A DNA stretch of 64,000 bases from Dyadobacter crusticola DSM 16708 (GTDB lineage: Bacteria; Bacteroidota; Bacteroidia; Cytophagales; Spirosomataceae): contig NZ_KL370787.1 in NCBI RefSeq assembly GCF_000701505.1, forward strand, positions 110,432-174,431, read 5' to 3'. The position numbers were made by a program, and so were the translations under genes. Positions 1 to 9,914 of this stretch are shown here, one piece after another (the stretch's first letter is position 1; every line of letters starts with the position of its first letter). The notes under the pieces are model-generated. The model was given only the letters and a program-made list of their open reading frames with translations. It searched no databases and was not told the origin of the DNA.

Positions 1-1962
1 ATTCTCGATATCCTCGTCAAAAGTGCCGACGTAACGGATATCGCTCTTCGGATACGGATTTGTTATGCGGCGGTACTGGTTGAATGCAATCGCCTGCGGT
101 TCGCTTTTCTGGGATTCAATTCCCGCAAGTTCTTCCTGTTTCAGTTTCTCAAACTCGCCTTCGTCGAATGCAGGTGTTTTTAAAACTTCTGCTACCAGCT
201 TCAACACAGCGGGCAGGTTTTCTTTAGTTGTTTCAATATTCGCACCGGCCTGGTTATTTGCACCAAAGAAGCTTACCCGCGCTTTCAGCTTATCAAATTC
301 GTCCTTGATCTGCTGGCGCGTTTTGGTTTTTGTTCCTTTATCAAGCATGGATCCCGTCAGATCCGAGATTGTCGCCTTGTTCATCAGGCTTTTTTCATCA
401 CCATACCGGAGTGTGATCCTCGCTGCTACCACATTGCCGCGTGTTTTCTTCGGTAACAATGCAGTTTCAATCGTATTCGGCTTTTCGATTCGGGTTGTTC
501 TCGACTCGATATTCATTGGAGAAGGATCAAATGCCTCTCCTTCCGCTACCACCGCTTCGCCTTTGTAATTCTTCACCAGATCTTCCACTTTCGGCGCTTC
601 CGGGATTTCAGCACGCACCGGTTTTGCATCCGGCGTAAATGTACCCAGGGTTCGGTTGGATGGTTTGAAATAATATTGCGCTACCTTAAAAACATCGTCA
701 GGTGTTACCTTACGGATATTGTCCCTGAACAGGAATGCGAGCCGCCAGTCACCGGTAGCGATCGATTCGCTGATGCTGAGCCCCACCCTTTCAGAATTAC
801 GGAATTCCAGGTCCCAGTTTTTCAGGATCGTCGTTTTTGCACGCTCCACATCTTCGGCAGAAGGTTTGAGCAATGCAGTTGAGTCCAGCGTAGCTACAAA
901 AGCCTGACGCGCTTCGTCCAGGGATTTCTCCTTCAACACTTCGGCACCGAACAACACAAAACCCGGATCATAAAGCTGGAAACTGAAACCAAATTCCGAA
1001 GAAGCTTTCTTGGTATCTACCAGGTTTTTATAAAGACGCCCGTTCGGCTCTGTGGTGAGCAGCTCGGTCAGCACTTCCATGGCAGGATAATCGGCATGCG
1101 AGCCTGGCATAATGTGGTACATCGCCATCAGCAACTGTACATCTCCGGTTCTTTTCAGCTCCACAAAGCGCTCTCCGTCCTGAGTAGGCTCAATAGTGTG
1201 GGATTTGGGCAATACACGTGCAGGTTTTGGGATTTTGCCAAAGTATTCGTTGACCATCGCCAGCGTTTTCGCCTCGTCAATTTTCCCTGCAACTGTTACC
1301 ACCGCATTGTCGGGCTGGTAATATTTTTTGTAAAAAGCCTGCAAATTTTCAATAGGTACTTTCTCAATATCCGATCGGTTTCCAATAGTTGACTTACCGT
1401 AATTGTGCCACAAATACCCGGAAGAAATCACGCGCTCCATTAACACTCTAAACGGACTGTTTTCTCCGGATTCAAATTCATTCCGCACGACGCTGAACTC
1501 GCTGTCGAGATCTTTTTTGGCGATAAAAGAATTGACCATTCTGTCAGATTCCAGATCAAGCGCCCATTTTAAATTTTCCTCACTCGCTGAAAACGTTTCA
1601 AAATAATTGGTTCTGTCGTACCAGGTGGTACCATTCGGGCGTGCACCGTGTTCGGTAAGCTCCTGCGGAATATTCGGATGCTTGGGTGAGCCTTTAAAAA
1701 CAAGGTGTTCGAGCAAATGCGCCATACCTGTTTCGCCATATCCCTCGTGGCGTGATCCCACGAGATAGGTAACATTCACGGTGATGGTCGGCTTGGAAGG
1801 ATCCGGGAACATCAATACTTTCAATCCGTTTTCGAGGTTATACTCTGTGATACCTTCAACGGAAGTCACCTTCGTAACGCCTTTCGGGAGGGTTTGCGCC
1901 AGCACCGGAGCCGACAGCATCGTAGCCAGCAGCAAGCCGACCACCTTTCTTTTAGAATTCAT
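1..1962 (-). CDS. M16 (pitrilysin/insulinase) family zinc peptidase, C-terminal part cut by window edge
   Basis: The frame is open from a Met codon at 1962 to the first base of the window, giving 654 codons without a stop. A Sec-type signal peptide ends near residue 22 (Ala-Gln). The inverted zinc motif HxxEH is at residues 82-86 (HLLEH), typical of M16 metallopeptidases. A second M16 half-domain follows after about residue 480. Family members with two halves in this phylum are usually about 900 residues, so roughly a quarter probably lies outside the window. The likely role is periplasmic or outer-membrane-associated peptide degradation. A second in-frame ATG two codons upstream (1968) is an equal start candidate. 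The gene is transcribed leftward, divergent from the lipoprotein gene at 2116. Confidence 0.93.
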   Translation of the reverse strand, partial: MNSKRKVVGLLLATMLSAPVLAQTLPKGVTKVTSVEGITEYNLENGLKVLMFPDPSKPTITVNVTYLVGSRHEGYGETGMAHLLEHLVFKGSPKHPNIPQELTEHGARPNGTTWYDRTNYFETFSASEENLKWALDLESDRMVNSFIAKKDLDSEFSVVRNEFESGENSPFRVLMERVISSGYLWHNYGKSTIGNRSDIEKVPIENLQAFYKKYYQPDNAVVTVAGKIDEAKTLAMVNEYFGKIPKPARVLPKSHTIEPTQDGERFVELKRTGDVQLLMAMYHIMPGSHADYPAMEVLTELLTTEPNGRLYKNLVDTKKASSEFGFSFQLYDPGFVLFGAEVLKEKSLDEARQAFVATLDSTALLKPSAEDVERAKTTILKNWDLEFRNSERVGLSISESIATGDWRLAFLFRDNIRKVTPDDVFKVAQYYFKPSNRTLGTFTPDAKPVRAEIPEAPKVEDLVKNYKGEAVVAEGEAFDPSPMNIESRTTRIEKPNTIETALLPKKTRGNVVAARITLRYGDEKSLMNKATISDLTGSMLDKGTKTKTRQQIKDEFDKLKARVSFFGANNQAGANIETTKENLPAVLKLVAEVLKTPAFDEGEFEKLKQEELAGIESQKSEPQAIAFNQYRRITNPYPKSDIRYVGTFDEDIEN

Positions 1963-2115
1963 GACCATATCAGAGTGAATTGAATTAGATTTACAATGCT
2001 TGAAAATAATGCAGAATATCTCATGAAACAATGGCTTTCTGATAAAAGGTAAGAGGATCCGGTTGCAACATTTTGGCAGCCTTTGTGTGTATATGTTTAT
2101 TTCAAATCGTTAATA

Positions 2116-2511
2116 ATGAAACCCATTAAAGCAGCTTTCAACGTTCTTAGCATTTTATCAGCCGCTCTTTTATTGAACTGCGCCGGCGGCGGCATTCCCA
2201 TTTCCACAAATACGAAATATCCCATTGAAGTACTGTACGAAAACCAGGCTGTCGACCGCCCTTATACGGAAATCGGCGTGGTGGAAATCAGCAGCGAGGA
2301 TTCACTGACAAGAGAGCAAACGCAGGACCGCAGAATGATGTACCGCGGTAATGATGCCAAAACAAAGGAGCTGCTCACTGCGCGGCTTGTGATGAAAGCC
2401 CAGAAAATCGGAGCCGACGCCATTATCAATGTGCAGTACAAATACTATACAAGTGTGAAGAAAGAAGGATATATGCTCAGCGGAGTGGCTGTGAGGTATA
2501 GGGGAGAATAA
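2116..2511 (+). CDS. small putative lipoprotein (131 aa)
   Basis: The chosen start at 2116 gives a classic lipoprotein signal: a hydrophobic stretch and a lipobox ending Leu-Leu-Asn-Cys near residue 22. An upstream in-frame start at 2083 would put eleven polar and hydrophobic residues before the signal and is less likely. The mature part ends in a block with ADAIINVQY and SGVAVRY. That pattern recalls small proteins with a YbjQ-like metal-binding fold, but the resemblance is weak and no function is claimed. It ends seven bases before the convergent tamB stop. It is probably anchored in the outer or inner membrane facing the periplasm. Confidence 0.75.
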   Translation: MKPIKAAFNVLSILSAALLLNCAGGGIPISTNTKYPIEVLYENQAVDRPYTEIGVVEISSEDSLTREQTQDRRMMYRGNDAKTKELLTARLVMKAQKIGADAIINVQYKYYTSVKKEGYMLSGVAVRYRGE

Positions 2512-2517
2512 GAGGGG

Positions 2518-5500
2518 TCACCGCGTCGGGTTCTTTTCAGAAATCATCTTTTTTGACGTAGTATCCTGCCGCGTAGAATCAGCCGGGATCACATAAGGGA
2601 TCTTCACGGAAGGTTTTGGCATTGCATTGAACCGGTTGAAGCTGTGTGTAAACTGCATGCTCACGCCGCCCGTCGTTACTGTATTATTCAGGGAAAGCGG
2701 GTTTTGAACGTTCCGGTTGTAAGCTTTCACCCGCACCGATCCCTGGCTGTTGAGCCAATATTCCAAAGTCCATTCTCCCAACAGGCTTGCTGCGTCGTAA
2801 GCAGTAGTCCCCGTCTGGCTTTGCGCGCCTGAGGTAAACCGCCCGTCCCTCGTAACCCTGAAACGATCATTCAGAAAACGATAGGAGAAGCGCAATTGCA
2901 GGTTATTTAATGCATTTTGATCCAGGGAAAGCCCCGATACACCTACTTCCAGATTTTCATTGATACCCGAAGCCCAGCGGCTGATCTGATTGGAAACCAG
3001 CTCACTGATGCTGCTACCAAGGAAATTCTGACTTCCCACGGTTGCCAGACTACTTTCGGGAAGTAATTGATTAACTACCAGTAAGCTGCTCACCTGCCGG
3101 CTCAATTCCTGCTCGTCAGATTTCAGCTTGTTTTGAAATGCTTCCAGCTGGCCGCGGTACTTGTTCAGCGAAGGATTGTCAAGGATTTTCAAATCGTAGC
3201 GGATAAGCGGCGACATTAATCTTTCAGACAAACCAATGGTCACTTCCACAGGGTACCTGCGCGACAATGCATCATTGGTGTTGGTACCGGAAGCGCCGGT
3301 ATTAGGCACGCTGGTGTAAGGCAGCACGCCAGCCAGCGAAACCAGCTGGGTGTACCCGGCTTTTACATCCAAAATCGCCCCGTAGGGATCTCCGGACCAC
3401 ACAATCCGGCTACCCGGTTTGATACTGAATTTCTTGTTGATCACATTCTGCAAGGTGAAGTTATACTCGCCCCGTTCAATCTCATAGGTCCCCGCCATTG
3501 TAAAATCGCCCTGGGTATCTATGTTCAGATTTAAGCGGCCAGACCCGTTTCCACGCAGGATGTCACCAGTTTGCCTGTCAAAAATAATTTCGCAGGTCGC
3601 GTCTGGTGTCAGGTTGAAATTGAAATCCATTTTGATACCGCCCGCGACCTGACTGCGCGCAATGGAGTCCGATTGACTAACCGTGCTCGTGCTGTCAGGT
3701 TTTGGCATTTTGCTCACAAACTGAATGTAGTCCTGGGTAGCTACCTCGGTGGCGCCGTCAAGCGGAATGTAGATCTTTGTGCCTTTGTTGCTGGTTACAT
3801 TGGCTTCGATGTTCAGGTTATCAATTGGCCCGAATACGGCAACCGGCCCGGTCACATACGCAGTTCCATAGAACACATCATTGTCTTTTACATTGGTATT
3901 TAAGATCTTGAAATTCCTCAAATCCGCGTTAAAACCAAGTGAGAAATACTTGAAACCATCGTGAAAAACACCGCCACGGAGTGCCGCTGTATTACCATCG
4001 CTGTCAGTCACGACAATATTGTTGACCGTGATCTCACTTTCGGTAAAATTGATTTTGTCATTAAAAGTAAATACGGACTGCAGGTAATCGAACTTCATTC
4101 TCCCCTGCTCTACCATCAATGATCCTGACAATACCGGAGCGTCCACTTTACCTTTGATCAGAACTGTTCCCTGCGCCCGGCCGCCGATATCAGATACCAG
4201 CCCCTCGGCAAATGGTTCCAGTGCCTTGAAGTCGATGTGATTAAAAATCGCTTTGAGATCGAGCGTATTTTCAGCCGATTTTGGTTTGTATGAACCGACG
4301 AGATTGAACACCCGCCGCGCGTTTTTACTCAGCTGCGCATCGATCTGCAACTCGCTGGTGATCTGGTCCCAGTCACCTGTTCCTGACAAATTCCCGAATT
4401 CATACTGGGCATAGCCTAAGCTCTCTATGTTGAAGCTCGCATCCAGGATCACGCTATTGTAAATATCTTTCACCCGCGCAGAACCGTCCATTATTCCGGC
4501 CAGCTTCGTATTAAATACAGGATTGAAGCTATTGAGGCGGAAGTTCCTGATGTCAAGCAACAGGCTTTTCTCCGGGTTTTCGGAAGCAATTCCGCTTAAA
4601 AAAATCCGTTGCTTGCCGCTGACGAGCCCGACGTTTGATAAAGAAATTTCCCTTCCCACAATCGAGATCAGACTTTGCGAAGGCACACTCCATTCTTCGT
4701 CGAGCAGGTTGAGTTTGGAATCTCTAAACCCGATATCAAGGCCCGCGGGCAAGAACCTGATTTCGCCCGCCAGGTTAGCCTGGTTCGTACTTTTTACCTG
4801 GTGCAATGCACCATTGAAATCAATGTGATCCTCATCCCAAGTGCCTTCAAATTCAAGCTTTTCAGTCGGAACAAGCACGCTCATCTGCTGCTTGTCGGAG
4901 GTGGCCAGGATGGAGGCAAGTACCTCGGCATTGTTCACGAACTTGGAAGTAGTTACGTCAAGTTCTGATTTTATAAACTGGTTTGCTCCGTAGCGCAGCG
5001 TATCTGAAACAGCATTCAAAGTCAGGATCGCGGTATTATCCATTCTGAAAACGCCTTCTACCCTGGCACCTCTGGAAACGTAGATATCCGGACTCAAAAA
5101 CGCCAGAAAGCGTGAAAGATTTCTGGTTTCCAGCTCATAATCAATCTCGTACCTTTTCTGAACAGATTGAACCGGCTTGCTGGCGTAGTATTGCTGCCGA
5201 CTTGCCTCGTTTTCAAAAAAGTAGAGTTTATATTCTTCCATCAGCCTGTTCAGATCGTTCCACGACTGGGTAGGCAGAAAATCTCCCTCTACTTTGGCGG
5301 TCAGAAATTCACTTTCAAGCTTCAAAATCCGAATTTCCTCTTCCTGCCGCGAGGAAAAAGTAAGTGTATCAATCACCAGGTTACGCTCCTGGTTTGTCAT
5401 CAATAAATAGGTATTCAGCAGCTTTGCGTCGCCCGTGAGTTCGTCAAATGTATTTCCCGAAACATTTACATTCAGCTGTGTCCGAAGTGTGATCGGCTCT

Positions 5501-7137
5501 TCTGAAAAACCCAATTGTGCCAGGTTCGCTTTTTCTACCAGACCTTGTAAATCAAAAGAATTTTTAGCCTTTGACAGATCAAACTCTCCTTCCAGATTCA
5601 AAACAAGGTTGGTATCCCTAGCACTTACAAGTCCATTGAAATACTGGTTTTGCAGGTTTCCTTTGAGGCGGATATTGCGGTAATCGTAATTTCTGAAACC
5701 AACCCGGTTTACCACTGCATTCATGTCCGTAGACGCAAAACGCAATTCAAGTCCTTTCCCGTAAATCTTCCCTGAAAAATCAAGCTGCTGCCAGGTATCT
5801 TCTTCTTCGAGCAACTTTCCAAGCTCAAAATTGTGCGTTTTTACTTCACCTGAATAAGTCGTCGTTTTTGGGTCCCTGATGTGAAAAACCAGATCTCCGG
5901 CAATCTCTCCCATGGAAGAAGACGCATTTGCACCCACCGAGAAGTCTTCCAATGTGCCCTTGAAATGTCCATCTAGCAAAGTCAGTCCAAACTTTTGAAG
6001 TTGCTGGTGCATATCCCATTCAGGATAATACTGCACGAGATCGGCAGGCTCTATTTTCGAAAGCGAAAGCCTGATATCCATTTGTACGCCATCGATCTTC
6101 GGCAAACCTTTGAACCCCAGATCGCCCACCAGCCTGCTGCTTTTCCCAAAATGCAGATCCGTGTTGGTGAGCATAAAATCGTCAACCTTTCCATTGAAAT
6201 CACCGGAAATATCCCAGCTCTCGTTCAATGCGTCGACATAGCTTGAAAACAGCCCGAGATCGCGGGAGTCGATGTGACTTCCTACCAAATGTCCTTTCAT
6301 CCGGACCTTGTGGTTGAAATCACCGAGCTCTCCTGACCGGTTATAGTAAAAGATTACCTCGTCTTTCAGTCGTGAATGCCCGATTTTCGCATCCAGCTCT
6401 TTCAACTCCATCTTTTTTTGACAGAACAAAAACCGGGTATCGAGGTCATGCATTTCCAGGCCGGTCTGCATGTCAACTGTTTTCAGGTTTTTGGCTAGAA
6501 ATGAAATGGTATCTCCCTGAACCAGGAAATTTTTGAGGTCGCCGTTCAGGTGTTGAAGCTTGAAATGGGAGTAATCAAAAACCCTTTTTCTCCTGTCGCG
6601 TGTACTTCTCGGATCGTCGTAACTGAATGTACCGTCAATTACCTTGGATTTGCCGATAATAAATGGCGTATTGTTTTCGGGTGCATTCGCCGGGCGGGGC
6701 ACAGCGGGCGCAGTGAGCTCATTGATTTTTTCAATAAAACCATCGATGTTGAGGTAACCCGACTCCGGCAGGATCACCAAATGTACTTTCGGCTGAAATA
6801 CGTTCACTTCGTCCAGGCGGATTTCCCGGTCAGCGTTTTCGATGATATTTTGAAGATTCAGGTTTACATCAATACGGCCCACGTCGATCATATCTCGCTG
6901 GCTGGTATCCTTAACAGACACTCCTTCCAGCGATACTACATCAAACCATTTGATGTTAACTTTCTTGATAGTAATGGGATAGCCTAGTTTTGAGGAGATG
7001 CGGTCGGCGGCGGACTGAACTGCCCAGGTCTGCACTGAAGGTAGCTGAAGTGCGCTGGTAATGATACCCAGCGCGAGAAGCGCGAAGATAATCACCACGA
7101 TCAAACCATTGCCTAACGCCTTCAGGAATTTAAACAT
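2518..7137 (-). CDS. tamB: TamB-like translocation and assembly module protein (DUF490), 1539 aa
   Basis: This very long protein has one N-terminal membrane anchor (about residues 9-30) followed by some 1400 residues of repetitive beta-strand sequence. The C-terminal 350 residues carry the TamB/DUF490 type of domain (a region with GRLNLNIDTQGDF and ERGEYNFTLQNV near residue 1210). TamB-family proteins span the periplasm and help lipid transport or outer-membrane protein assembly; in Bacteroidota they usually occur without a canonical TamA beside them, as here. It ends in a Pro/Thr/Lys-rich tail. It is transcribed leftward, divergent from tsaD with only 67 bp between the starts. The family is clear from architecture; the exact substrate is unknown. 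Confidence 0.92.
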   Translation of the reverse strand: MFKFLKALGNGLIVVIIFALLALGIITSALQLPSVQTWAVQSAADRISSKLGYPITIKKVNIKWFDVVSLEGVSVKDTSQRDMIDVGRIDVNLNLQNIIENADREIRLDEVNVFQPKVHLVILPESGYLNIDGFIEKINELTAPAVPRPANAPENNTPFIIGKSKVIDGTFSYDDPRSTRDRRKRVFDYSHFKLQHLNGDLKNFLVQGDTISFLAKNLKTVDMQTGLEMHDLDTRFLFCQKKMELKELDAKIGHSRLKDEVIFYYNRSGELGDFNHKVRMKGHLVGSHIDSRDLGLFSSYVDALNESWDISGDFNGKVDDFMLTNTDLHFGKSSRLVGDLGFKGLPKIDGVQMDIRLSLSKIEPADLVQYYPEWDMHQQLQKFGLTLLDGHFKGTLEDFSVGANASSSMGEIAGDLVFHIRDPKTTTYSGEVKTHNFELGKLLEEEDTWQQLDFSGKIYGKGLELRFASTDMNAVVNRVGFRNYDYRNIRLKGNLQNQYFNGLVSARDTNLVLNLEGEFDLSKAKNSFDLQGLVEKANLAQLGFSEEPITLRTQLNVNVSGNTFDELTGDAKLLNTYLLMTNQERNLVIDTLTFSSRQEEEIRILKLESEFLTAKVEGDFLPTQSWNDLNRLMEEYKLYFFENEASRQQYYASKPVQSVQKRYEIDYELETRNLSRFLAFLSPDIYVSRGARVEGVFRMDNTAILTLNAVSDTLRYGANQFIKSELDVTTSKFVNNAEVLASILATSDKQQMSVLVPTEKLEFEGTWDEDHIDFNGALHQVKSTNQANLAGEIRFLPAGLDIGFRDSKLNLLDEEWSVPSQSLISIVGREISLSNVGLVSGKQRIFLSGIASENPEKSLLLDIRNFRLNSFNPVFNTKLAGIMDGSARVKDIYNSVILDASFNIESLGYAQYEFGNLSGTGDWDQITSELQIDAQLSKNARRVFNLVGSYKPKSAENTLDLKAIFNHIDFKALEPFAEGLVSDIGGRAQGTVLIKGKVDAPVLSGSLMVEQGRMKFDYLQSVFTFNDKINFTESEITVNNIVVTDSDGNTAALRGGVFHDGFKYFSLGFNADLRNFKILNTNVKDNDVFYGTAYVTGPVAVFGPIDNLNIEANVTSNKGTKIYIPLDGATEVATQDYIQFVSKMPKPDSTSTVSQSDSIARSQVAGGIKMDFNFNLTPDATCEIIFDRQTGDILRGNGSGRLNLNIDTQGDFTMAGTYEIERGEYNFTLQNVINKKFSIKPGSRIVWSGDPYGAILDVKAGYTQLVSLAGVLPYTSVPNTGASGTNTNDALSRRYPVEVTIGLSERLMSPLIRYDLKILDNPSLNKYRGQLEAFQNKLKSDEQELSRQVSSLLVVNQLLPESSLATVGSQNFLGSSISELVSNQISRWASGINENLEVGVSGLSLDQNALNNLQLRFSYRFLNDRFRVTRDGRFTSGAQSQTGTTAYDAASLLGEWTLEYWLNSQGSVRVKAYNRNVQNPLSLNNTVTTGGVSMQFTHSFNRFNAMPKPSVKIPYVIPADSTRQDTTSKKMISEKNPTR

Positions 7138-7166
7138 ATACAGCTTCGCAGGCGATACTGCTTATC

Positions 7167-7188
7167 TTGTTGTTAATGCTTAATTTTG
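7167..7188 (+). promoter_or_regulatory. candidate Bacteroidota-type promoter for tsaD
   Basis: A TAATTTTG octamer at 7181-7188 fits the phylum -7 consensus TAnnTTTG and lies 16 bp before the tsaD start. TTG triplets at 7167-7172 could serve as a weak -33 element, though their spacing is shorter than the usual 19 bp. Confidence 0.4.
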
Positions 7189-7204
7189 TGAATAACTCAA
7201 TAGA

Positions 7205-8203
7205 ATGAATATTCTTGCCATTGAATCTTCGTGTGACGAAACCTCCGCAGCCGTAATTACAAACGGGGAAATCCGCTCCAATGTTGTTGCTACGCAGCTT
7301 ATTCACACACAATACGGGGGAGTTGTACCGGAATTAGCTTCGCGTGCACACCAACAACATATCCTACCAGTGGTAGATAAAGCATTGAATGATGCAAAAG
7401 TAACAAAAAAAGACCTGGATGCCATTGCATTCACGCGTGGGCCGGGTTTGCTGGGCGCATTGCTGGTAGGTACATCCTTCGCAAAATCAATGGCGCTCGG
7501 ACTTGGTATTCCGCTTATTGAGGTTAACCACATGCAGGCGCACGTACTCGCGCACTTTATTGATGATCCAAAACCCGCATTCCCATTCCTTTGTCTCACA
7601 GTAAGTGGCGGCCACACGCAGATTGTAAAGGTATCTTCACCCTTGCAAATGGAGATTATAGGAGAAACCCGTGATGATGCGGTTGGAGAAGCCTTTGATA
7701 AAACTGCAAAGCTGCTTGAACTACCCTATCCGGGCGGACCTTTAATTGATAAATATGCTGGAAGCGGCAACCCTGACGCATATTCTTTCCCATTGCCGGA
7801 AATGCCCGGGCTTGATTTCTCGTTCAGCGGGATTAAGACTTCCTTTATGTATTTCCTTCAAAAACAGGTTCGGGAGAATCCTGCATTTATAAGCGAGCAT
7901 TTACCGGATATCTGCGCGAGTGTCCAGTTCACATTGATCAATATCCTGTTGAAAAAGCTTAAAAAAGCTTCAAGAGAAACGGGTATCAAAGAGATTGCAA
8001 TTGCAGGCGGCGTGTCGGCCAACTCGGGACTGAGGAAAGCATTAATGGAACTGGGCCAAACTTTAAACTGGAACGTTTACATTCCCGCGTTCGAATACTG
8101 CACAGACAATGCGGCGATGATCGCCATTGCCGCGCATTATAAATTCCTGGAAAATGACTTCTGTGACCAGACAGTGAGTCCGCTGGCAAGAATGGATTTT
8201 TAA
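7205..8203 (+). CDS. tsaD: tRNA N6-adenosine threonylcarbamoyltransferase
   Basis: TsaD transfers the threonylcarbamoyl group to A37 of ANN-decoding tRNAs as part of the TsaBDE complex in the cytoplasm. The 332-residue length is normal. The N-terminus carries the ASKHA start (AIESSCDETSAAV). The metal-binding HMQAH motif is near residue 110, SGGHTQ is near residue 136, and the SANSGLR and CTDNAAMIA motifs close the nucleotide site. It is divergent from tamB and followed on the same strand by a MOSC gene. This is a highly conserved housekeeping gene. Confidence 0.97.
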   Translation: MNILAIESSCDETSAAVITNGEIRSNVVATQLIHTQYGGVVPELASRAHQQHILPVVDKALNDAKVTKKDLDAIAFTRGPGLLGALLVGTSFAKSMALGLGIPLIEVNHMQAHVLAHFIDDPKPAFPFLCLTVSGGHTQIVKVSSPLQMEIIGETRDDAVGEAFDKTAKLLELPYPGGPLIDKYAGSGNPDAYSFPLPEMPGLDFSFSGIKTSFMYFLQKQVRENPAFISEHLPDICASVQFTLINILLKKLKKASRETGIKEIAIAGGVSANSGLRKALMELGQTLNWNVYIPAFEYCTDNAAMIAIAAHYKFLENDFCDQTVSPLARMDF

Positions 8204-8259
8204 AATCGCAGCTTTTATCATCTGCTGCAAATTAGCTATTCAACAAAGTACTGAACCAA

Positions 8260-9060
8260 ATGATGCAATTGTCGGAAATCTGGATATATCCCGTCAAATC
8301 CCTCGGTGGGATCAGATTATCAGAAGCCACGACAGAAGAACGTGGACTTGAATACGATCGCCGCTGGATGATCATTGATGAAAACGGAAAGTTTTTAACC
8401 CAACGTGTTTTGTCCAAAATGGCGCTGATTGATGTTGAATTAACTGATCTGGGCCTGAAAATAGTAAACAGGAACGAGCCGCAGAATGCATTGATCGTAC
8501 CTTACTTACCTGTTACCCAACAGCCAAGAACAGTTACCATCTGGGACGATGTTGTGGAAGCGGTAACTGTGAGTAATGAAGCAGACCAGTGGCTAAGCGA
8601 GCAGTTCGGACAAAAGCTGGAACTTGTCAAAATGCCGGAGCAGACGGAACGTAAAGCTGATCCAAGATATGCGAAGAACAACGAAAATGTGAGTTTTGCT
8701 GACGGATTCCCATTCCTGATCATCTCCCAGGCTTCATTAGATGACCTTAATTCCAGGCTTGAAGCGCCAATTACGATGCGCCGTTTCAGGCCAAATATCG
8801 TGATTTCCGGAACAGCTCCATTCGAGGAGGATCAATGGAAATCGATCCAAATTGGCAGTCTTGAATTTGAAATTGTGAAACCCTGCGCACGCTGCATTCT
8901 CACAACTATAAATCCGGAAACAGCCGAAAAAGGAGCAGAGCCGCTAAAAACGCTTTCAACTTTTCGCAAAGTCAACAACAAAATTCTCTTTGGTCAGAAT
9001 GCGGTAACAAGAACACTTGGTACAATGCGGGAAGGCGATTCTGTATCGGTTCTAAAATAA
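8260..9060 (+). CDS. MOSC domain-containing protein (YcbX/mARC-like)
   Basis: The 266-residue protein has an N-terminal MOSC beta-barrel domain (residues 1-120; it opens with SEIWIYPVKSLGG) and a C-terminal MOSC domain. The motif KPCARCILTT near residue 208 holds the Cys that binds the molybdenum cofactor in mARC and YcbX proteins. Those relatives reduce N-hydroxylated compounds with electrons from a ferredoxin or flavin partner. No fused ferredoxin domain is present here, so the partner must be separate. Two adjacent ATG codons (8260 and 8263) could start it. It ends exactly at a bidirectional terminator shared with convergent lpxA. Confidence 0.9.
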   Translation: MMQLSEIWIYPVKSLGGIRLSEATTEERGLEYDRRWMIIDENGKFLTQRVLSKMALIDVELTDLGLKIVNRNEPQNALIVPYLPVTQQPRTVTIWDDVVEAVTVSNEADQWLSEQFGQKLELVKMPEQTERKADPRYAKNNENVSFADGFPFLIISQASLDDLNSRLEAPITMRRFRPNIVISGTAPFEEDQWKSIQIGSLEFEIVKPCARCILTTINPETAEKGAEPLKTLSTFRKVNNKILFGQNAVTRTLGTMREGDSVSVLK

Positions 9061-9086
9061 AAAAGCGCCCTGATCAAGGCGCTTTT
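9061..9086. terminator. bidirectional rho-independent terminator
   Basis: A perfect 9-bp stem (AAAAGCGCC paired with GGCGCTTTT) encloses an eight-base loop. Its A and T flanks serve both strands, between the convergent MOSC and lpxA genes. Confidence 0.85.
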
Positions 9087-9104
9087 CAAAGTATAAGTTA
9101 ACTT

Positions 9105-9914
9105 CTAAGCTTCTGTTTCGCTTGCTCCGTTTGTCTGGAACGGGCTCTTCATAATACCCCGCTCAGAGTTTCTGATGAAGTTAATTACCTCATCCCGCTC
9201 ATTCGATGGTGGCAATTCCAGTTCTATTTTCTGCAATGCTTCCGCATTGTTCAGCCCTTTCATGAAGATGTAACGGTAAATATTCTGGATTTCAACGATC
9301 TTATCATTGCTATATCCTCTCCTGCGCAACCCTACTGAATTGATACCCACATAGGAAATCGGCTCACGTGCCGCTTTTGTAAAAGGTGGAACATCTTTCC
9401 GCACAAGAGAAGCTCCCGACACAAATGAATGTGCGCCGATCTTCACAAACTGATGGACAGCACTTAATGCACTTACAATAGCCCAGTCGCCCACATGTAC
9501 GTGGCCGGCCATTTGCACATTATTACCTATTATGCAATTACTTCCAACCCGACAATCGTGCGCTACGTGCGCGTAAGCCATAATCAGACAGTCCGAGCCT
9601 ACTACTGTCTTCCAATGCTCTTCGGTTCCGCGGCTGATTGTCGCATATTCCCTGATGGTCGTATTGTCGCCGATTACTGTGAGTGTGTATTCATTGTTGT
9701 ATTTCAAATCCTGCGGAGTAGCAGAAATCACTGCTCCGGGATAAATGCGACAATTCTTTCCGATTCTTGCGCCTGAATTAATCACGGCGTGTGAACCAAT
9801 CCATGTTCCTTCGCCGATTTCAACGTCGGCGTGGATCATAGCAAATGGTTCTATTTCAACATTTTGAGCGACTTTCGCGTCAGAATGAATGTATGCTAAG
9901 GTGGTTGGTGTCAT
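9105..9914 (-). CDS. lpxA: acyl-ACP--UDP-N-acetylglucosamine O-acyltransferase
   Basis: LpxA performs the first step of lipid A synthesis in the cytoplasm, adding a 3-hydroxyacyl chain to UDP-GlcNAc. The 269-residue protein shows the left-handed parallel beta-helix hexapeptide repeats (VEIGEGTWIGSHAVI and following) over residues 15-190. The catalytic-His region is VAHDCRVGSNCIIGNN. A helical C-terminal domain (GLRRRGYSNDKI onward) is typical of LpxA rather than LpxD. Its start overlaps the lpxC/fabZ stop by 4 bp, so the two are translationally coupled. Confidence 0.96.
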   Translation of the reverse strand: MTPTTLAYIHSDAKVAQNVEIEPFAMIHADVEIGEGTWIGSHAVINSGARIGKNCRIYPGAVISATPQDLKYNNEYTLTVIGDNTTIREYATISRGTEEHWKTVVGSDCLIMAYAHVAHDCRVGSNCIIGNNVQMAGHVHVGDWAIVSALSAVHQFVKIGAHSFVSGASLVRKDVPPFTKAAREPISYVGINSVGLRRRGYSNDKIVEIQNIYRYIFMKGLNNAEALQKIELELPPSNERDEVINFIRNSERGIMKSPFQTNGASETEA